Shown: positions 8,377 through 15,013 of the stretch, piece after piece
How the letters are laid out: every line of letters begins with the position of its first letter
How positions within the stretch are numbered: position 1 is the stretch's first letter
DNA from: CAZVYN01 sp964631125
GTDB taxonomy: Bacteria > Eisenbacteria > RBG-16-71-46 > CAIMUX01
Length of the DNA: 19,689 bases
Assembly: GCA_964631125.1 (NCBI GenBank)
Contig: CAZVYN010000077.1
Location: forward strand, 1 to 19,689
Direction of reading: 5' to 3'
Program-made: the position numbers and the translations under genes
Notes under the pieces: model-generated
Database searches by the model: none
What the model was told of the DNA's origin: nothing
What the model saw: only the letters and a program-made list of their open reading frames with translations

Positions 8377-8387
8377 GGCGTTTCGCC
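8377..8387 (+). terminator. Weak hairpin just after ftsY
   Basis: GGCG-TTT-CGCC lies 8 nt after the ftsY stop codon. The stem is only 4 bp and no U-run follows, so it is at best a weak element; the larger palindromes downstream are better candidates for ending transcription. Confidence 0.2.
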
Positions 8388-8406
8388 GAGGGTGGATCGA
8401 TGCCTC

Positions 8407-8511
8407 AGCGCATGAACACGTTTCGAAACGTGTTCACCTAGCGTCTGGCAACACGTTTTGAAACGTGTTCGCGCTACGGTTCGCAACTCGTCTCGAGACG
8501 ACTCCGGATCA
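8407..8511. repeat. Three palindromes at exact 35-bp spacing (degenerate tandem repeat)
   Basis: Three dyads have centres at 8424/8425, 8459/8460 and 8494/8495, so the spacing is 35 bp twice. Dyad 1 (8413-8436) is a perfect 24-bp palindrome with left half TGAACACGTTTC. Dyad 2 (8450-8469) has half-site AACACGTTT with one central mismatch. Dyad 3 (8488-8501) is a perfect 14-bp palindrome, TCGTCTCGAGACGA. They share the core CGTYTYGARACG. The region lies between the convergent ends of ftsY and the 8523-9794 gene. The repeats could be bidirectional transcription terminators (the stems can form on either strand but lack T-runs), an array of dimeric protein sites, or a chromosomal extragenic repeat family. 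What is seen is the symmetry and the spacing; the role is unknown. Confidence 0.85.
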
Positions 8512-8522
8512 GGCTGGAGCTC

Positions 8523-9794
8523 TCACCCCCGCAACACCCGCAACCACAGGATCACACCCCAAGCATTCACCAACACCCCGACGCCAACCACCGCCTGGAA
8601 CAACCACCCCATCCGCTCCCGCGTCACCACCCCGAGCAACGCCACCGCCGGAACCATCAGATCCAGCGAGAACCGCGCCCCGAACTGCATCCATCCCGTG
8701 TTGTAGTAGCTCACGATCGGCAACAGCAGCAGCCCGAGCGAAACCCAAGTCGCGACGACGAACTCGCGCACCGGCTCAGCCTCCCGCGCCCGCGGCCCCC
8801 GCGCCCTCAGCCCCCGCAGCCCCCGCAGCGCCCGCAGCGCCAACGCGAGAAACAACAGCGCCGGCGTGGTCACGAAGACACTCATCCCCTCGAAGTCAGT
8901 CGTGAGTCCCGCCCCCGCGCGCCACTGCGGAAGCCGCGCGAAGAAGATCTCCAGATTGCGCGGCAGATACGCGACGTCGAACTGCCCATGCTGCGCCAAG
9001 TCATCCGCCAGCCGCGGCGGCACCAGCGCATGCGTGTACCCGAAGTCGAACGGACTCCCGAAGCGCGCGAAGTTGTACATCGCGAGTAGACATCCGGCGG
9101 AGCCGACCGCCCCGACGGAGCCGAGAACCCAGGCACGAGAGCGGGCGATCTCATCCCCTCCGGCCCGCGCTAGGTGCGCACATCCCCACAGGAAAGGCCA
9201 GGCCAGCATCAGATTCGGCCGCCCTAGCATGGCCAGCCCCAACGCCGCCCCGACCTGCCAGCCCGGACGCCCCGACGCCGCCAACCAGCCCGCTACCGCC
9301 AGACACATCACGCTGCACGTCTGCCCGAGATACCAAACCGAGCCGAGGATCGACACCGTCCAGTGCACCGACCCGAATCCGAAGAGCGCCGTGAGCCACA
9401 CTCTGTCCCGCCAGCGACGCGGCGCCAGCCCCCGCCCCGCCAACGCCGCCAACATCGCATCCACCGCCGCGATCGACACCGCGCCGCACAGCACCGAGAA
9501 GACCACCGAGTTGACCGCGGACACGCCGCCGGTCGCCACCCACGGCAACAAGAGCAACGCCGGCAACGGCGGAAACGGCACATACCACCGTCCACCGAAC
9601 GACGACAGATCGTGCCTCTGCGACGGCGTCGCCAAGTGCAGCTCTCCCCGAAGAAAGGCCGCCGCCAACTCGTCAAAATAGACCACCCCCGTCTGCCGCA
9701 GCATCCCGCCCGCCAGCAGCGTGACGGCATAGACCGCGAGCGCGGCGAGGAAGACCCAGAGCGAAATCGGAACGGTGCGAAGAGTCAGACTCAT
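8523..9794 (-). CDS. Polytopic membrane protein, GT-C/GT39-like glycosyltransferase candidate
   Basis: A 423-aa inner-membrane protein with roughly ten hydrophobic segments. The N-terminus has a membrane helix (VPISLWVFLAALAVYAVTLL), then an extracytoplasmic loop with an acidic motif YFDELAAAFLRGELHL and FGGRWYVPFPPLPALLLLPW. This arrangement resembles the first loop of dolichyl/undecaprenyl-phosphate-sugar mannosyltransferases (GT39/ArnT-like, RgtA/B/C/D). A cytoplasmic stretch late in the protein is Arg-rich with LR(A/G) repeats. If the assignment is right, it transfers a lipid-linked sugar to an envelope acceptor; the substrate is not predictable. The ATG at 9794 is preferred over the upstream GTG (9911) because it falls just before the first membrane helix. 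It is divergent from radC and convergent with ftsY. An alternative is an uncharacterised membrane protein of similar topology. Confidence 0.75.
   Translation of the reverse strand: MSLTLRTVPISLWVFLAALAVYAVTLLAGGMLRQTGVVYFDELAAAFLRGELHLATPSQRHDLSSFGGRWYVPFPPLPALLLLPWVATGGVSAVNSVVFSVLCGAVSIAAVDAMLAALAGRGLAPRRWRDRVWLTALFGFGSVHWTVSILGSVWYLGQTCSVMCLAVAGWLAASGRPGWQVGAALGLAMLGRPNLMLAWPFLWGCAHLARAGGDEIARSRAWVLGSVGAVGSAGCLLAMYNFARFGSPFDFGYTHALVPPRLADDLAQHGQFDVAYLPRNLEIFFARLPQWRAGAGLTTDFEGMSVFVTTPALLFLALALRALRGLRGLRARGPRAREAEPVREFVVATWVSLGLLLLPIVSYYNTGWMQFGARFSLDLMVPAVALLGVVTRERMGWLFQAVVGVGVLVNAWGVILWLRVLRG
8802..8841. repeat. Short 9-bp repeat inside the membrane-protein gene
   Basis: About four imperfect copies of a 9-bp CCCGCAGCC-type unit encode LRALRGLRGLRARG on the minus strand. 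Each unit is three codons, so copy-number change would keep the frame and lengthen or shorten an Arg-rich, probably cytoplasmic loop. Confidence 0.6.
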
Positions 9795-9802
9795 GGCCGC
9801 GA

Positions 9803-9832
9803 ACCCTGCGGCCCCAGTCCGCCACTCGTCAA
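9803..9832 (-). promoter_or_regulatory. Weak promoter candidate for the GT39-like gene
   Basis: On the minus strand TTGACG (9832-9827, five of six -35 bases) is followed after 18 bp by CAGGGT (9808-9803), a poor -10. The -10 ends 8 nt before the ATG at 9794, so any transcript would have a very short leader. No clear Shine-Dalgarno precedes the ATG apart from GCAGGG, which overlaps this -10. The rest of the 161-bp divergent spacer to radC shows nothing stronger. Confidence 0.25.
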
Positions 9833-9955
9833 CCGCCGTCGTGGCACGCCCCTGGCTTCTGTTCACCTTGTCGCCGTCGAAGATCTTGCGGCGATGCGTT
9901 GTCCACAGCACGCGTGACTACACGACTAGATGACTCCAGGGGAAACGGGGCTTCC

Positions 9956-10654
9956 ATGCGCCGGGCCGGGGTTCGATATGACCGCACGCTCACCGTGGTG
10001 CGAGAGGGTGAGTCAGGCCCTCGTGAGCAGATCGCGGCGGCGGGCGTCGAGACATTGACCGATCGGGAACTGCTCGCCGCGGTGCTCGGGACCGGCTGCA
10101 CCGGGACTCCGGTGAAAGACGTGGCGGAACGTGTGCTCAAGGACGGCTCACTCGACGCGCTCGCGCGGCTCCCGTTGGCGGAGTTGCGGCGTCTGCGCGG
10201 CCTCGGGCTCGCGCGCGCCTGTCAACTTCTCGCCACCTTCGAGATCGGGCGTCGCGTCTACGCACGGGCAGGGGGGCTGGATCAGCCGATCCGTCGGCCG
10301 CAGGATGTCGTGCCGTTGATCCAGCACTACGCGCGGGCGCCGAAAGAACACTTCCTGGCGGTGTTGCTCAACACGCGGCACTTGCCGATCGGCGTGGAGC
10401 TGGTCTCGGTCGGCTCTCTCAACGCAAGCATCGTGCATCCCCGCGAAGTCTTCCGCCCCGCCATCCTCGGCTCCGCCGCCAGCGTGATCCTTGCGCACAA
10501 CCATCCGTCGGGCGATCCGACGCCGAGCGAAGACGACCTCGAGATCACGCAACGGCTGCGGCGGGTGGGGGAGATGCTGGGGATCGAGGTGCTCGATCAC
10601 CTGATCCTCGGCCAGGGGGCGCCGTTCTCTATGCGGGAGGCGGGGTTGTTGTGA
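9956..10654 (+). CDS. radC: RadC family JAB/MPN domain protein
   Basis: RadC-family protein (232 aa) with an N-terminal helix-hairpin-helix-like part (LTDRELLAAVLGTGCTG, then LRGLGLARACQLLATFEIGRR) and a C-terminal JAMM metalloprotease-like domain. The JAMM ligands are all present: Glu132 (KEHF), His181 and His183 (HNHPSGDPTPSEDD), Ser191 and Asp194. The family's biochemical role is unsettled; the historical link to DNA repair is doubtful. The ATG at 9956 is chosen because GGGG sits 5 nt upstream and the length then fits the family; the frame is open back to a TTG at 9899. It is transcribed toward the PHP hydrolase gene with only 11 bp between the two stop codons, so the two genes must share or overlap their termination region. 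Confidence 0.93.
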   Translation: MRRAGVRYDRTLTVVREGESGPREQIAAAGVETLTDRELLAAVLGTGCTGTPVKDVAERVLKDGSLDALARLPLAELRRLRGLGLARACQLLATFEIGRRVYARAGGLDQPIRRPQDVVPLIQHYARAPKEHFLAVLLNTRHLPIGVELVSVGSLNASIVHPREVFRPAILGSAASVILAHNHPSGDPTPSEDDLEITQRLRRVGEMLGIEVLDHLILGQGAPFSMREAGLL

Positions 10655-10665
10655 GCCCGACCCCT

Positions 10666-12870
10666 CTACCGCACCAAGATCACCCGCGTCGCCGCGACGT
10701 GACGCGTCTCTTCTCGCGCTCTCAGCCAGTACGCGCCGCCGGGGAGCGGCTGACCGCTTTCCCCGCGGCCGTCCCAACGGAAGAGGCTGCGGGTGATGGT
10801 GGTCCATCCGCGGCGAGGGGCCGACAGGCTGGAGTGGGTGACGAGGCGGCCGTCGACGGAGTAGACGCCGATCTCACCTTCGTCGCGCAACGGGCGCGAG
10901 AGGCGGACGACGAGCGGGCCGCTGCACGGATTGGGGCTGGCGGAGAGGCGCAGTTCGCCCGGATCCACCAGAGCGTTCGCTCGATCCACATCGGTGGATA
11001 CGAGGAAGTAATGGAATCGGGCCTGGACCGGAGTACTCGGGCGCGCGTTGCCGTTGCGGTCGCGCGCAACGACGCGCCACCACCACGTGGACTTGGGGGT
11101 GATGTTCGCGGCGAGGTCGAGCGAAGTCTCCCGGGTCGGAATCGGGGCTCCGGCCAAGAGGAAGAGACTGTCTGGCGAGAGCGAGACGAGGTACTCGACG
11201 CGGTCTCCGGGTTCGGGATCGGACGCCGCTTCCCAAGTCACAACGACGGGACCGCCGAGCTCCACGGTGTCGCCTTCGTAAGGCGTGAGGAGCGCGAAGG
11301 AGTCTGGGGGGACGCGGAAGAACGCGTTGTACTGATTGCGCCCCGCGTGGATCTTGTCGAGTACCTGCGTCCGATGGCTCGGTAACGCCCATCCTCCGCG
11401 AGCCTCTACGAACTGCTCCAGCGAATCGCAGCGATCGGCCATGCGGCCGGCGGCGAGAGTGTTCTTCGTCTGGTCGCCGAAGACGCGGTAGTAGACGGCA
11501 CTCGTGTGGGCGAAGAGAGCGGGCTGGGCGGCGTGGGGCGTGGCGGTGACCCCGTCGACGCGGATCGCGATCCAACCGCTCTCGGTGACCGGCACCGAAG
11601 TGCTGCAAGCCTGGCTCGTGCCGCTCGGAAGCTGCGTGAGAGCGAATGCCTCCACGATCTTTCCGTCTTGCACGATCGAGGCAACGGAGACCGGCAGCAC
11701 CGACTCGACTCGGAACTTCACCGTCAGGCTCGATTGACCGCCGGGCAGGAGCAGGGTCGTGCCGGCGGACGCGCCGTTGACGGTGAACTCGGGGAGAAGC
11801 GGATAGTTCGTCACGAAGGTGCGTCCGGACTTGAGCGCCTGGACGTACCGCGCGGGCGTGTGCGTTCCTGGTCCCTCGTAGACATAGACCCGGTAGCCGC
11901 CGGGGAATTGGTTGTAGTACCGGTCGGCCGCCGCGTCGGAGCCGGCCCCGGCGGGGATCCGCGAGCCGCAACTGAGCGCGTCGTACCACTGCGGGAGTGC
12001 GATGTGCCCTTGGTTGTTGAACGAGACGATGTCGTACGCGTCGATGCGACTGTTCAACGCGAGCAACGGGAATTCTCGGCCCAGCCCCCAACCGGGCCAT
12101 CCACCGTCATAGAAATAGTCAGCCGGCGTGCACGGATGCGCGAGGACCAGCGCCTGTCCGTATTGCGGAATCCAGATGTCGTTGAAGTCCGAGAGCATGG
12201 GATAGGCGGCGGTCGGCGGCAGACAGCATCCGGTGGGAATGGCCTGCGTCAGCCCCAGAACCTCGACATGTCCGTAGGCCTGGTTGCGGTACTCCGTTGC
12301 GAAATAGATCGAGTTCTGCTGGGTGCTCACCGCGTGCGGCCCGCCGGTGAACTGATACCCATTGTCGAGACACCAAGTCATCTGCAGGTCTTCGCCTTGG
12401 GCGATGCGGAGCATCTCCTGCGGTGAGATCTGATACTCGCTCGGGGGATGCTTGGCGTGGACATGATCGTCGCCCGAGGACCAGCCCTCGGCCCGCAGGT
12501 CGTACGGGCGCTCCAACGTGATGTGGATCGAGGCGCCTGGGAAGACGTTCCGTTGCACCGTGACCGGGCGGTACTCGAAGCCGCGCCCCACGGTGAACGT
12601 CGTCAACCCGACGGGCAGGTCGAGCGAGTCCTGGCCGTCCGAGTAGTAGAAGCCGCGGTTGAACGCGCCGCCGTAGTGGGAGAGCAGGAGCGAATCGGGC
12701 GCGCCCGGAAAACTGGTGTTGTTCGCATCAACGATGTGCACCCGCGCCGGGATGGACTCGAACTGTCCATTGCGAATGTTCAGGGTCACCGGCACGGCCG
12801 CGGCGAACTGGGCGGCGGCGGTGATCAACAAACACGCTACGAAGGGACTGGATGCGGAAAACCTCGACAT
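10666..12870 (-). CDS. Secreted CehA/McbA-type PHP metallohydrolase with C-terminal sorting-like domain
   Basis: A 734-aa exported protein. Residues 1-25 are a signal peptide ending AAQFAAA. After a beta-rich N-terminal region, a PHP-superfamily metallohydrolase core starts with EGWSSGDDHVHAKH (His136, His138) and continues with EYRNQAYGHVEVLGL (Glu193, His201) and ALVLAHPC (His245), the metal-ligand layout of the CehA/McbA family. CehA is a carbaryl hydrolase; most relatives have unknown substrates. A fibronectin/Ig-like domain follows (about 525-620), then a final module from residue 642 (LSASPNPCSGPLVVRLSRPL ... VYSVDGRLV ... WDGRGESGQPLPGGAYWL) of the FlgD-Ig/T9SS type A kind, used for outer-membrane sorting in FCB-type bacteria. 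A GAGGAG Shine-Dalgarno precedes the ATG. It lies 23 bp downstream of the radical SAM gene. Substrate and secretion route are inferred. Confidence 0.85.
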   Translation of the reverse strand: MSRFSASSPFVACLLITAAAQFAAAVPVTLNIRNGQFESIPARVHIVDANNTSFPGAPDSLLLSHYGGAFNRGFYYSDGQDSLDLPVGLTTFTVGRGFEYRPVTVQRNVFPGASIHITLERPYDLRAEGWSSGDDHVHAKHPPSEYQISPQEMLRIAQGEDLQMTWCLDNGYQFTGGPHAVSTQQNSIYFATEYRNQAYGHVEVLGLTQAIPTGCCLPPTAAYPMLSDFNDIWIPQYGQALVLAHPCTPADYFYDGGWPGWGLGREFPLLALNSRIDAYDIVSFNNQGHIALPQWYDALSCGSRIPAGAGSDAAADRYYNQFPGGYRVYVYEGPGTHTPARYVQALKSGRTFVTNYPLLPEFTVNGASAGTTLLLPGGQSSLTVKFRVESVLPVSVASIVQDGKIVEAFALTQLPSGTSQACSTSVPVTESGWIAIRVDGVTATPHAAQPALFAHTSAVYYRVFGDQTKNTLAAGRMADRCDSLEQFVEARGGWALPSHRTQVLDKIHAGRNQYNAFFRVPPDSFALLTPYEGDTVELGGPVVVTWEAASDPEPGDRVEYLVSLSPDSLFLLAGAPIPTRETSLDLAANITPKSTWWWRVVARDRNGNARPSTPVQARFHYFLVSTDVDRANALVDPGELRLSASPNPCSGPLVVRLSRPLRDEGEIGVYSVDGRLVTHSSLSAPRRGWTTITRSLFRWDGRGESGQPLPGGAYWLRAREETRHVAATRVILVR

Positions 12871-12893
12871 CAGCCGACTCCTCTTCGGTCAGG

Positions 12894-14084
12894 TCAACCC
12901 GCAACCAGCGGGCGCGGCGCCCAGGGATGCAGCTTGTTGTAGATGCGCCGGTTCTCGACCGCTCGGTTGCAACTCGTGAAGCACTCGCTGCAGATCCACC
13001 GCCCGGTGGCGGGCATCGCGAGCGACTTCTCGCGGTACTTGCGGTAGAGCACTCCATGCCAGATGTCGACGAAGCTCTGGTCGTTGACGTTGCCGAGCTT
13101 CTCTTCCTCGCAATAGCAGCAGGGAACGACCACGCCGTCGGGACCGATCACGCAGAACATCCAGCCTTCGTAGCAGGGGATGGTCCGTTGGAGCGCATTG
13201 TTCTGCGACTGGCTGCCGTGCACGGCGCGTGCGCCGAGTTGCGCGCCGAAGACTCCGAGGTCATGCACGATGCGCGCCGCCTCCAGCCTGGCTGACAGTT
13301 CCGGGATCTGGGCCTGCACCGCGGCGACCTCCGCCGGCTCCAGCTGCAGGTGATGCGTTCCCTCGAGCTCGCCCATCACGTAGAACGCAACCTCGTCCAC
13401 TCCGAGATCGATGCAGATCTGGGACATGCCGGCGAAGGAGGCGACGTTCTCCTTCGAGACGACATGCGTGATCCTCACCCAAGGGCGTCGTCCGCGCCCC
13501 GCTCGCGCCGACAGCACCTCGCGGAGGAAGCCGAGCGCCTTCTCCCAGAGATCGCGCTTGTTCGAGTTCAGATAGTCTTCGCGGTTGCCCGCGTTGAGCG
13601 AGACGCTGATGCGGTCGATGCCCCGTTCGACGAGCGTGGCGGCGAGATCGGGCTTGGCCAGGGTTCCGTTGGTCACGATCGAGCAGCCCAATCCGGCGTC
13701 ACAGATCGCGCGCACGATCTCCGTCAACTGCGGATGCGCGATCGGGTCGCCCTTGCCCGAGAGTTCGACCAAGTCGACGCCGAGTTCCGCCATCTCCCCG
13801 GCGACGCGGCGGATCGTGTCGAGGCTCATCGTCACGCGGCCGCCGACGTACTCTCGCGTGCGCGTGATCGGCGCGGGCAGCAGCGCGCCGTGCGACTCGC
13901 AGAATGAACAGCGGAGGTTGCAGTGGTGGGTCGTCTCGAGACTCACCACCTGCGGGCCGACGAGGGACTTGCCGAGCGCGATGCCGAGCATCCGACGGAA
14001 ACGACGCGCGCGGGAATTGATGCGAAAACGTTCCACTCGTTGGCTCCAGGGCGCCCCGGCGCCCAGCTCCCGCGTGAATTTCAC
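12894..14084 (-). CDS. Radical SAM/SPASM domain protein
   Basis: A 396-aa cytoplasmic iron-sulfur enzyme. The canonical radical SAM cluster motif is CNLRCSFC (Cys55, Cys59, Cys62), followed by the SAM-binding ELSGKGDPIAHPQL and TNGTLAKPDLAATL. The C-terminal SPASM-type region has CYEGWMFCVIGPDGVVVPCCYC and WICSECFTSC, enough cysteines for one or two auxiliary clusters. SPASM enzymes often modify peptides (RiPP maturation) or act on sugars and cofactors; no precursor peptide or RiPP gene is visible nearby. The start is the GTG at 14084; no Shine-Dalgarno is evident, and an in-frame ATG at 13991 (residue 32) is an alternative that still keeps the cluster motif. It is the first gene of a two-gene unit with the secreted PHP hydrolase, 23 bp apart. 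Its specific reaction is unknown. Confidence 0.88.
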   Translation of the reverse strand: MKFTRELGAGAPWSQRVERFRINSRARRFRRMLGIALGKSLVGPQVVSLETTHHCNLRCSFCESHGALLPAPITRTREYVGGRVTMSLDTIRRVAGEMAELGVDLVELSGKGDPIAHPQLTEIVRAICDAGLGCSIVTNGTLAKPDLAATLVERGIDRISVSLNAGNREDYLNSNKRDLWEKALGFLREVLSARAGRGRRPWVRITHVVSKENVASFAGMSQICIDLGVDEVAFYVMGELEGTHHLQLEPAEVAAVQAQIPELSARLEAARIVHDLGVFGAQLGARAVHGSQSQNNALQRTIPCYEGWMFCVIGPDGVVVPCCYCEEEKLGNVNDQSFVDIWHGVLYRKYREKSLAMPATGRWICSECFTSCNRAVENRRIYNKLHPWAPRPLVAG

Positions 14085-14334
14085 GGCCAGTCAGTAGTTC
14101 GGATGGCAGGAGGCGCTACTGGATAAGCGCCAGACCATGGTAGGAGGCGCGGCGACGGACGGTCAACGCCGCACTCGGTCCGCGCGCGAACGGAGCAGAA
14201 GAATATGGCGTCGCTCGGCCGATCGGGCGTTGATTGGCGCGCGGATCGGGTCAGAATGCCCCAGAGTTCGAACGGCGGCGCCTGTGAGCGCAGGTGAGCG
14301 CGGCAGGGATCGATCGGGAGGGCGGAATTGAATG
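14085..14334. other. Non-coding spacer between tRNA-Leu and the radical SAM gene
   Basis: This 250-bp stretch has no supported coding region. Besides the inverted repeat at 14112-14131, it holds a direct repeat GTGAGCGC (14284-14291 and 14294-14301, 10-bp period), an 8-bp GTTCGAAC palindrome near 14265-14275, and a plus-strand promoter-like pair TTGATT (14230-14235), 16 bp, CAGAAT (14252-14257). None of these has a clear partner gene. Confidence 0.5.
14112..14131. promoter_or_regulatory. Inverted repeat upstream of the radical SAM gene
   Basis: GGCGCT, an 8-nt spacer, then AGCGCC form a 6-bp dyad whose near edge is 27 bp upstream of the GTG at 14084. It may be an operator, a leader hairpin, or a terminator for the tRNA-Leu transcript coming from the same direction. 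No T-run follows it in that direction. Confidence 0.35.
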
Positions 14335-14418
14335 TGCGGAAGAGGGGAGTCGAACCCCTACGAGGGAACCCTCACTGGACTCTGAATCCAGCGCGTCTAC
14401 CAGTTCCGCCACTCCCGC
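14335..14418 (-). tRNA. tRNA-Leu (anticodon CAG)
   Basis: The minus strand folds into a class II tRNA. Acceptor GCGGGAG pairs with CTTCCGC, including one G-U pair, and the discriminator is A. The D arm is GGCGGAACTGGTAGACGC, the anticodon stem-loop is CTGGA-TTCAGAG-TCCAG with anticodon CAG, the long variable arm is GAGGGTTCCCTC, and the T arm is AGGGG-TTCGACT-CCCCT. The length is 84 nt. The 3' CCA is not encoded (the next bases are CAT), so CCA must be added by the nucleotidyltransferase. It reads CUG codons, which are abundant in these genes. Confidence 0.97.
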
Positions 14419-14427
14419 AGCGTCAGC

Positions 14428-14456
14428 AGCGTAGGCGGGTCGAGGCGCAGTGTCAA
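14428..14456 (-). promoter_or_regulatory. Promoter of tRNA-Leu
   Basis: On the minus strand a perfect -35 TTGACA (14456-14451) is followed by a 17-bp spacer and TACGCT (14433-14428), matching T, A and T of the -10. The -10 ends 9 nt before the mature tRNA 5' end, so the leader would be only a few nucleotides. This is the best-formed promoter in the window. Confidence 0.75.
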
Positions 14457-14460
14457 CGCG

Positions 14461-14508
14461 CGCGGTCATTGCCGCGGTCATTGCCGCGGTCATTGCCGCG
14501 GTCATTGC
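14461..14508. repeat. 12-bp tandem repeat, four perfect copies
   Basis: CGCGGTCATTGC is repeated four times without error. The array lies between the divergent tRNA-Leu promoter, 4 bp beyond its -35, and the smpB start 31 bp further on. Its right edge supplies the TTGCCG that could serve as the smpB -35. It is a likely variable-number locus. It is not inside a supported gene. Confidence 0.95.
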
Positions 14509-14533
14509 CGAGTCCGACTCGATCTGATAGGTC
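14505..14533 (+). promoter_or_regulatory. Candidate promoter of the smpB operon
   Basis: TTGCCG (14505-14510, partly made by the last tandem-repeat copy), 17-bp spacer, then TAGGTC (14528-14533) preceded by TGA, an extended -10 arrangement. Predicted initiation is about 7 nt downstream, at the smpB ATG (14540), which would give a leaderless mRNA. The -10 match is weak, and the AGG within it could instead act as a short Shine-Dalgarno. Confidence 0.4.
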
Positions 14534-14539
14534 TTCCCG

Positions 14540-15013
14540 ATGAATGAGAAGCGGCCGGCTTCGACGCGGACCCTCCTCGTCAACCGCAAGGCTCGACACG
14601 AATACGAAGTCATCGACAAGGTCGAAGCGGGCCTGGTCCTGTTGGGGACCGAGGTCAAGAGCATCCGCGCGAACCGAGTGTCGATGGGGGACGCCTACGC
14701 CGTGATCGACGGGGACGAGGCCTGGCTGCTCAACCTCAACGTGAACAGCTATCCCCAGGCCAACCAGTTCAATCACGAGCCGCTGCGGAAGCGCAAACTG
14801 CTCCTCCACAAGACCGAGATCCACCGACTGCGCACGCGGGTGCAGGAGAAGGGTCTGACGCTGGTCCCGCTCACGCTCCTGCTGCGCAACAACCGGGTGA
14901 AGGTCGAGTTGGGGATCTGCCGCGGGAAGAAGCTCCACGACAAGCGAGAGACGATGGCCAAGCGCGACGCCACCCGCGAGATGGACCGGGCGCGCCGCGG
15001 ACGAGACCGATGA
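14540..15013 (+). CDS. smpB: SsrA (tmRNA)-binding protein SmpB
   Basis: SmpB partners tmRNA in trans-translation, freeing stalled ribosomes and tagging incomplete proteins. The 157-aa product matches the family across its length: NRKARHEYEVIDKVEAGLVLLGTEVKSIR, GDAYAVIDGDEAWLLNLNV, RKRKLLLHKTEI, and the basic C-terminal tail GKKLHDKRETMAKRDATREM that reaches into the decoding centre. The ATG at 14540 is the first plausible start. It overlaps the next gene by ATGA and opens a six-gene operon. The tmRNA gene itself (ssrA) was not found in the window. Confidence 0.98.
   Translation: MNEKRPASTRTLLVNRKARHEYEVIDKVEAGLVLLGTEVKSIRANRVSMGDAYAVIDGDEAWLLNLNVNSYPQANQFNHEPLRKRKLLLHKTEIHRLRTRVQEKGLTLVPLTLLLRNNRVKVELGICRGKKLHDKRETMAKRDATREMDRARRGRDR

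Noticed and set aside
8413..8436. LexA/SOS box (GAAC...GTTC)
   Set aside because: The half-sites are 14 bp apart rather than 4, and the site is between gene ends, not in a promoter.
8413..8470. parS-type partition sites
   Set aside because: The palindromes use CACG and GTTTC elements in an order different from the ParB site, whose centre is CACGTG; here the centre is TTCGAA or TTTGAA, and no parA/parB is nearby.
8407..8511. CRISPR array, because of the regular 35-bp period
   Set aside because: There are no distinct spacers: the period is filled by a diverging palindrome and short flanks, only three units exist, and there are no cas genes.
9899..9955. Upstream TTG/GTG start for radC
   Set aside because: The extra 19 residues are not part of the conserved family, and the ATG at 9956 has a better-placed GGGG ribosome binding site.
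10640..10666. Factor-independent terminator between radC and the PHP hydrolase gene
   Set aside because: GGGGT and ACCCC can pair but with a 13-nt loop and no T-run; too weak to list as a feature.
10874..12100. 408-codon minus-strand frame overlapping the PHP hydrolase
   Set aside because: It lies in another frame of the same strand as a clear family member and is Arg/Pro-rich without motifs.
14335..14540. tmRNA (ssrA) next to smpB
   Set aside because: The only RNA gene here is a complete class II tRNA-Leu with anticodon CAG; there is no tag reading frame or tmRNA-like acceptor.
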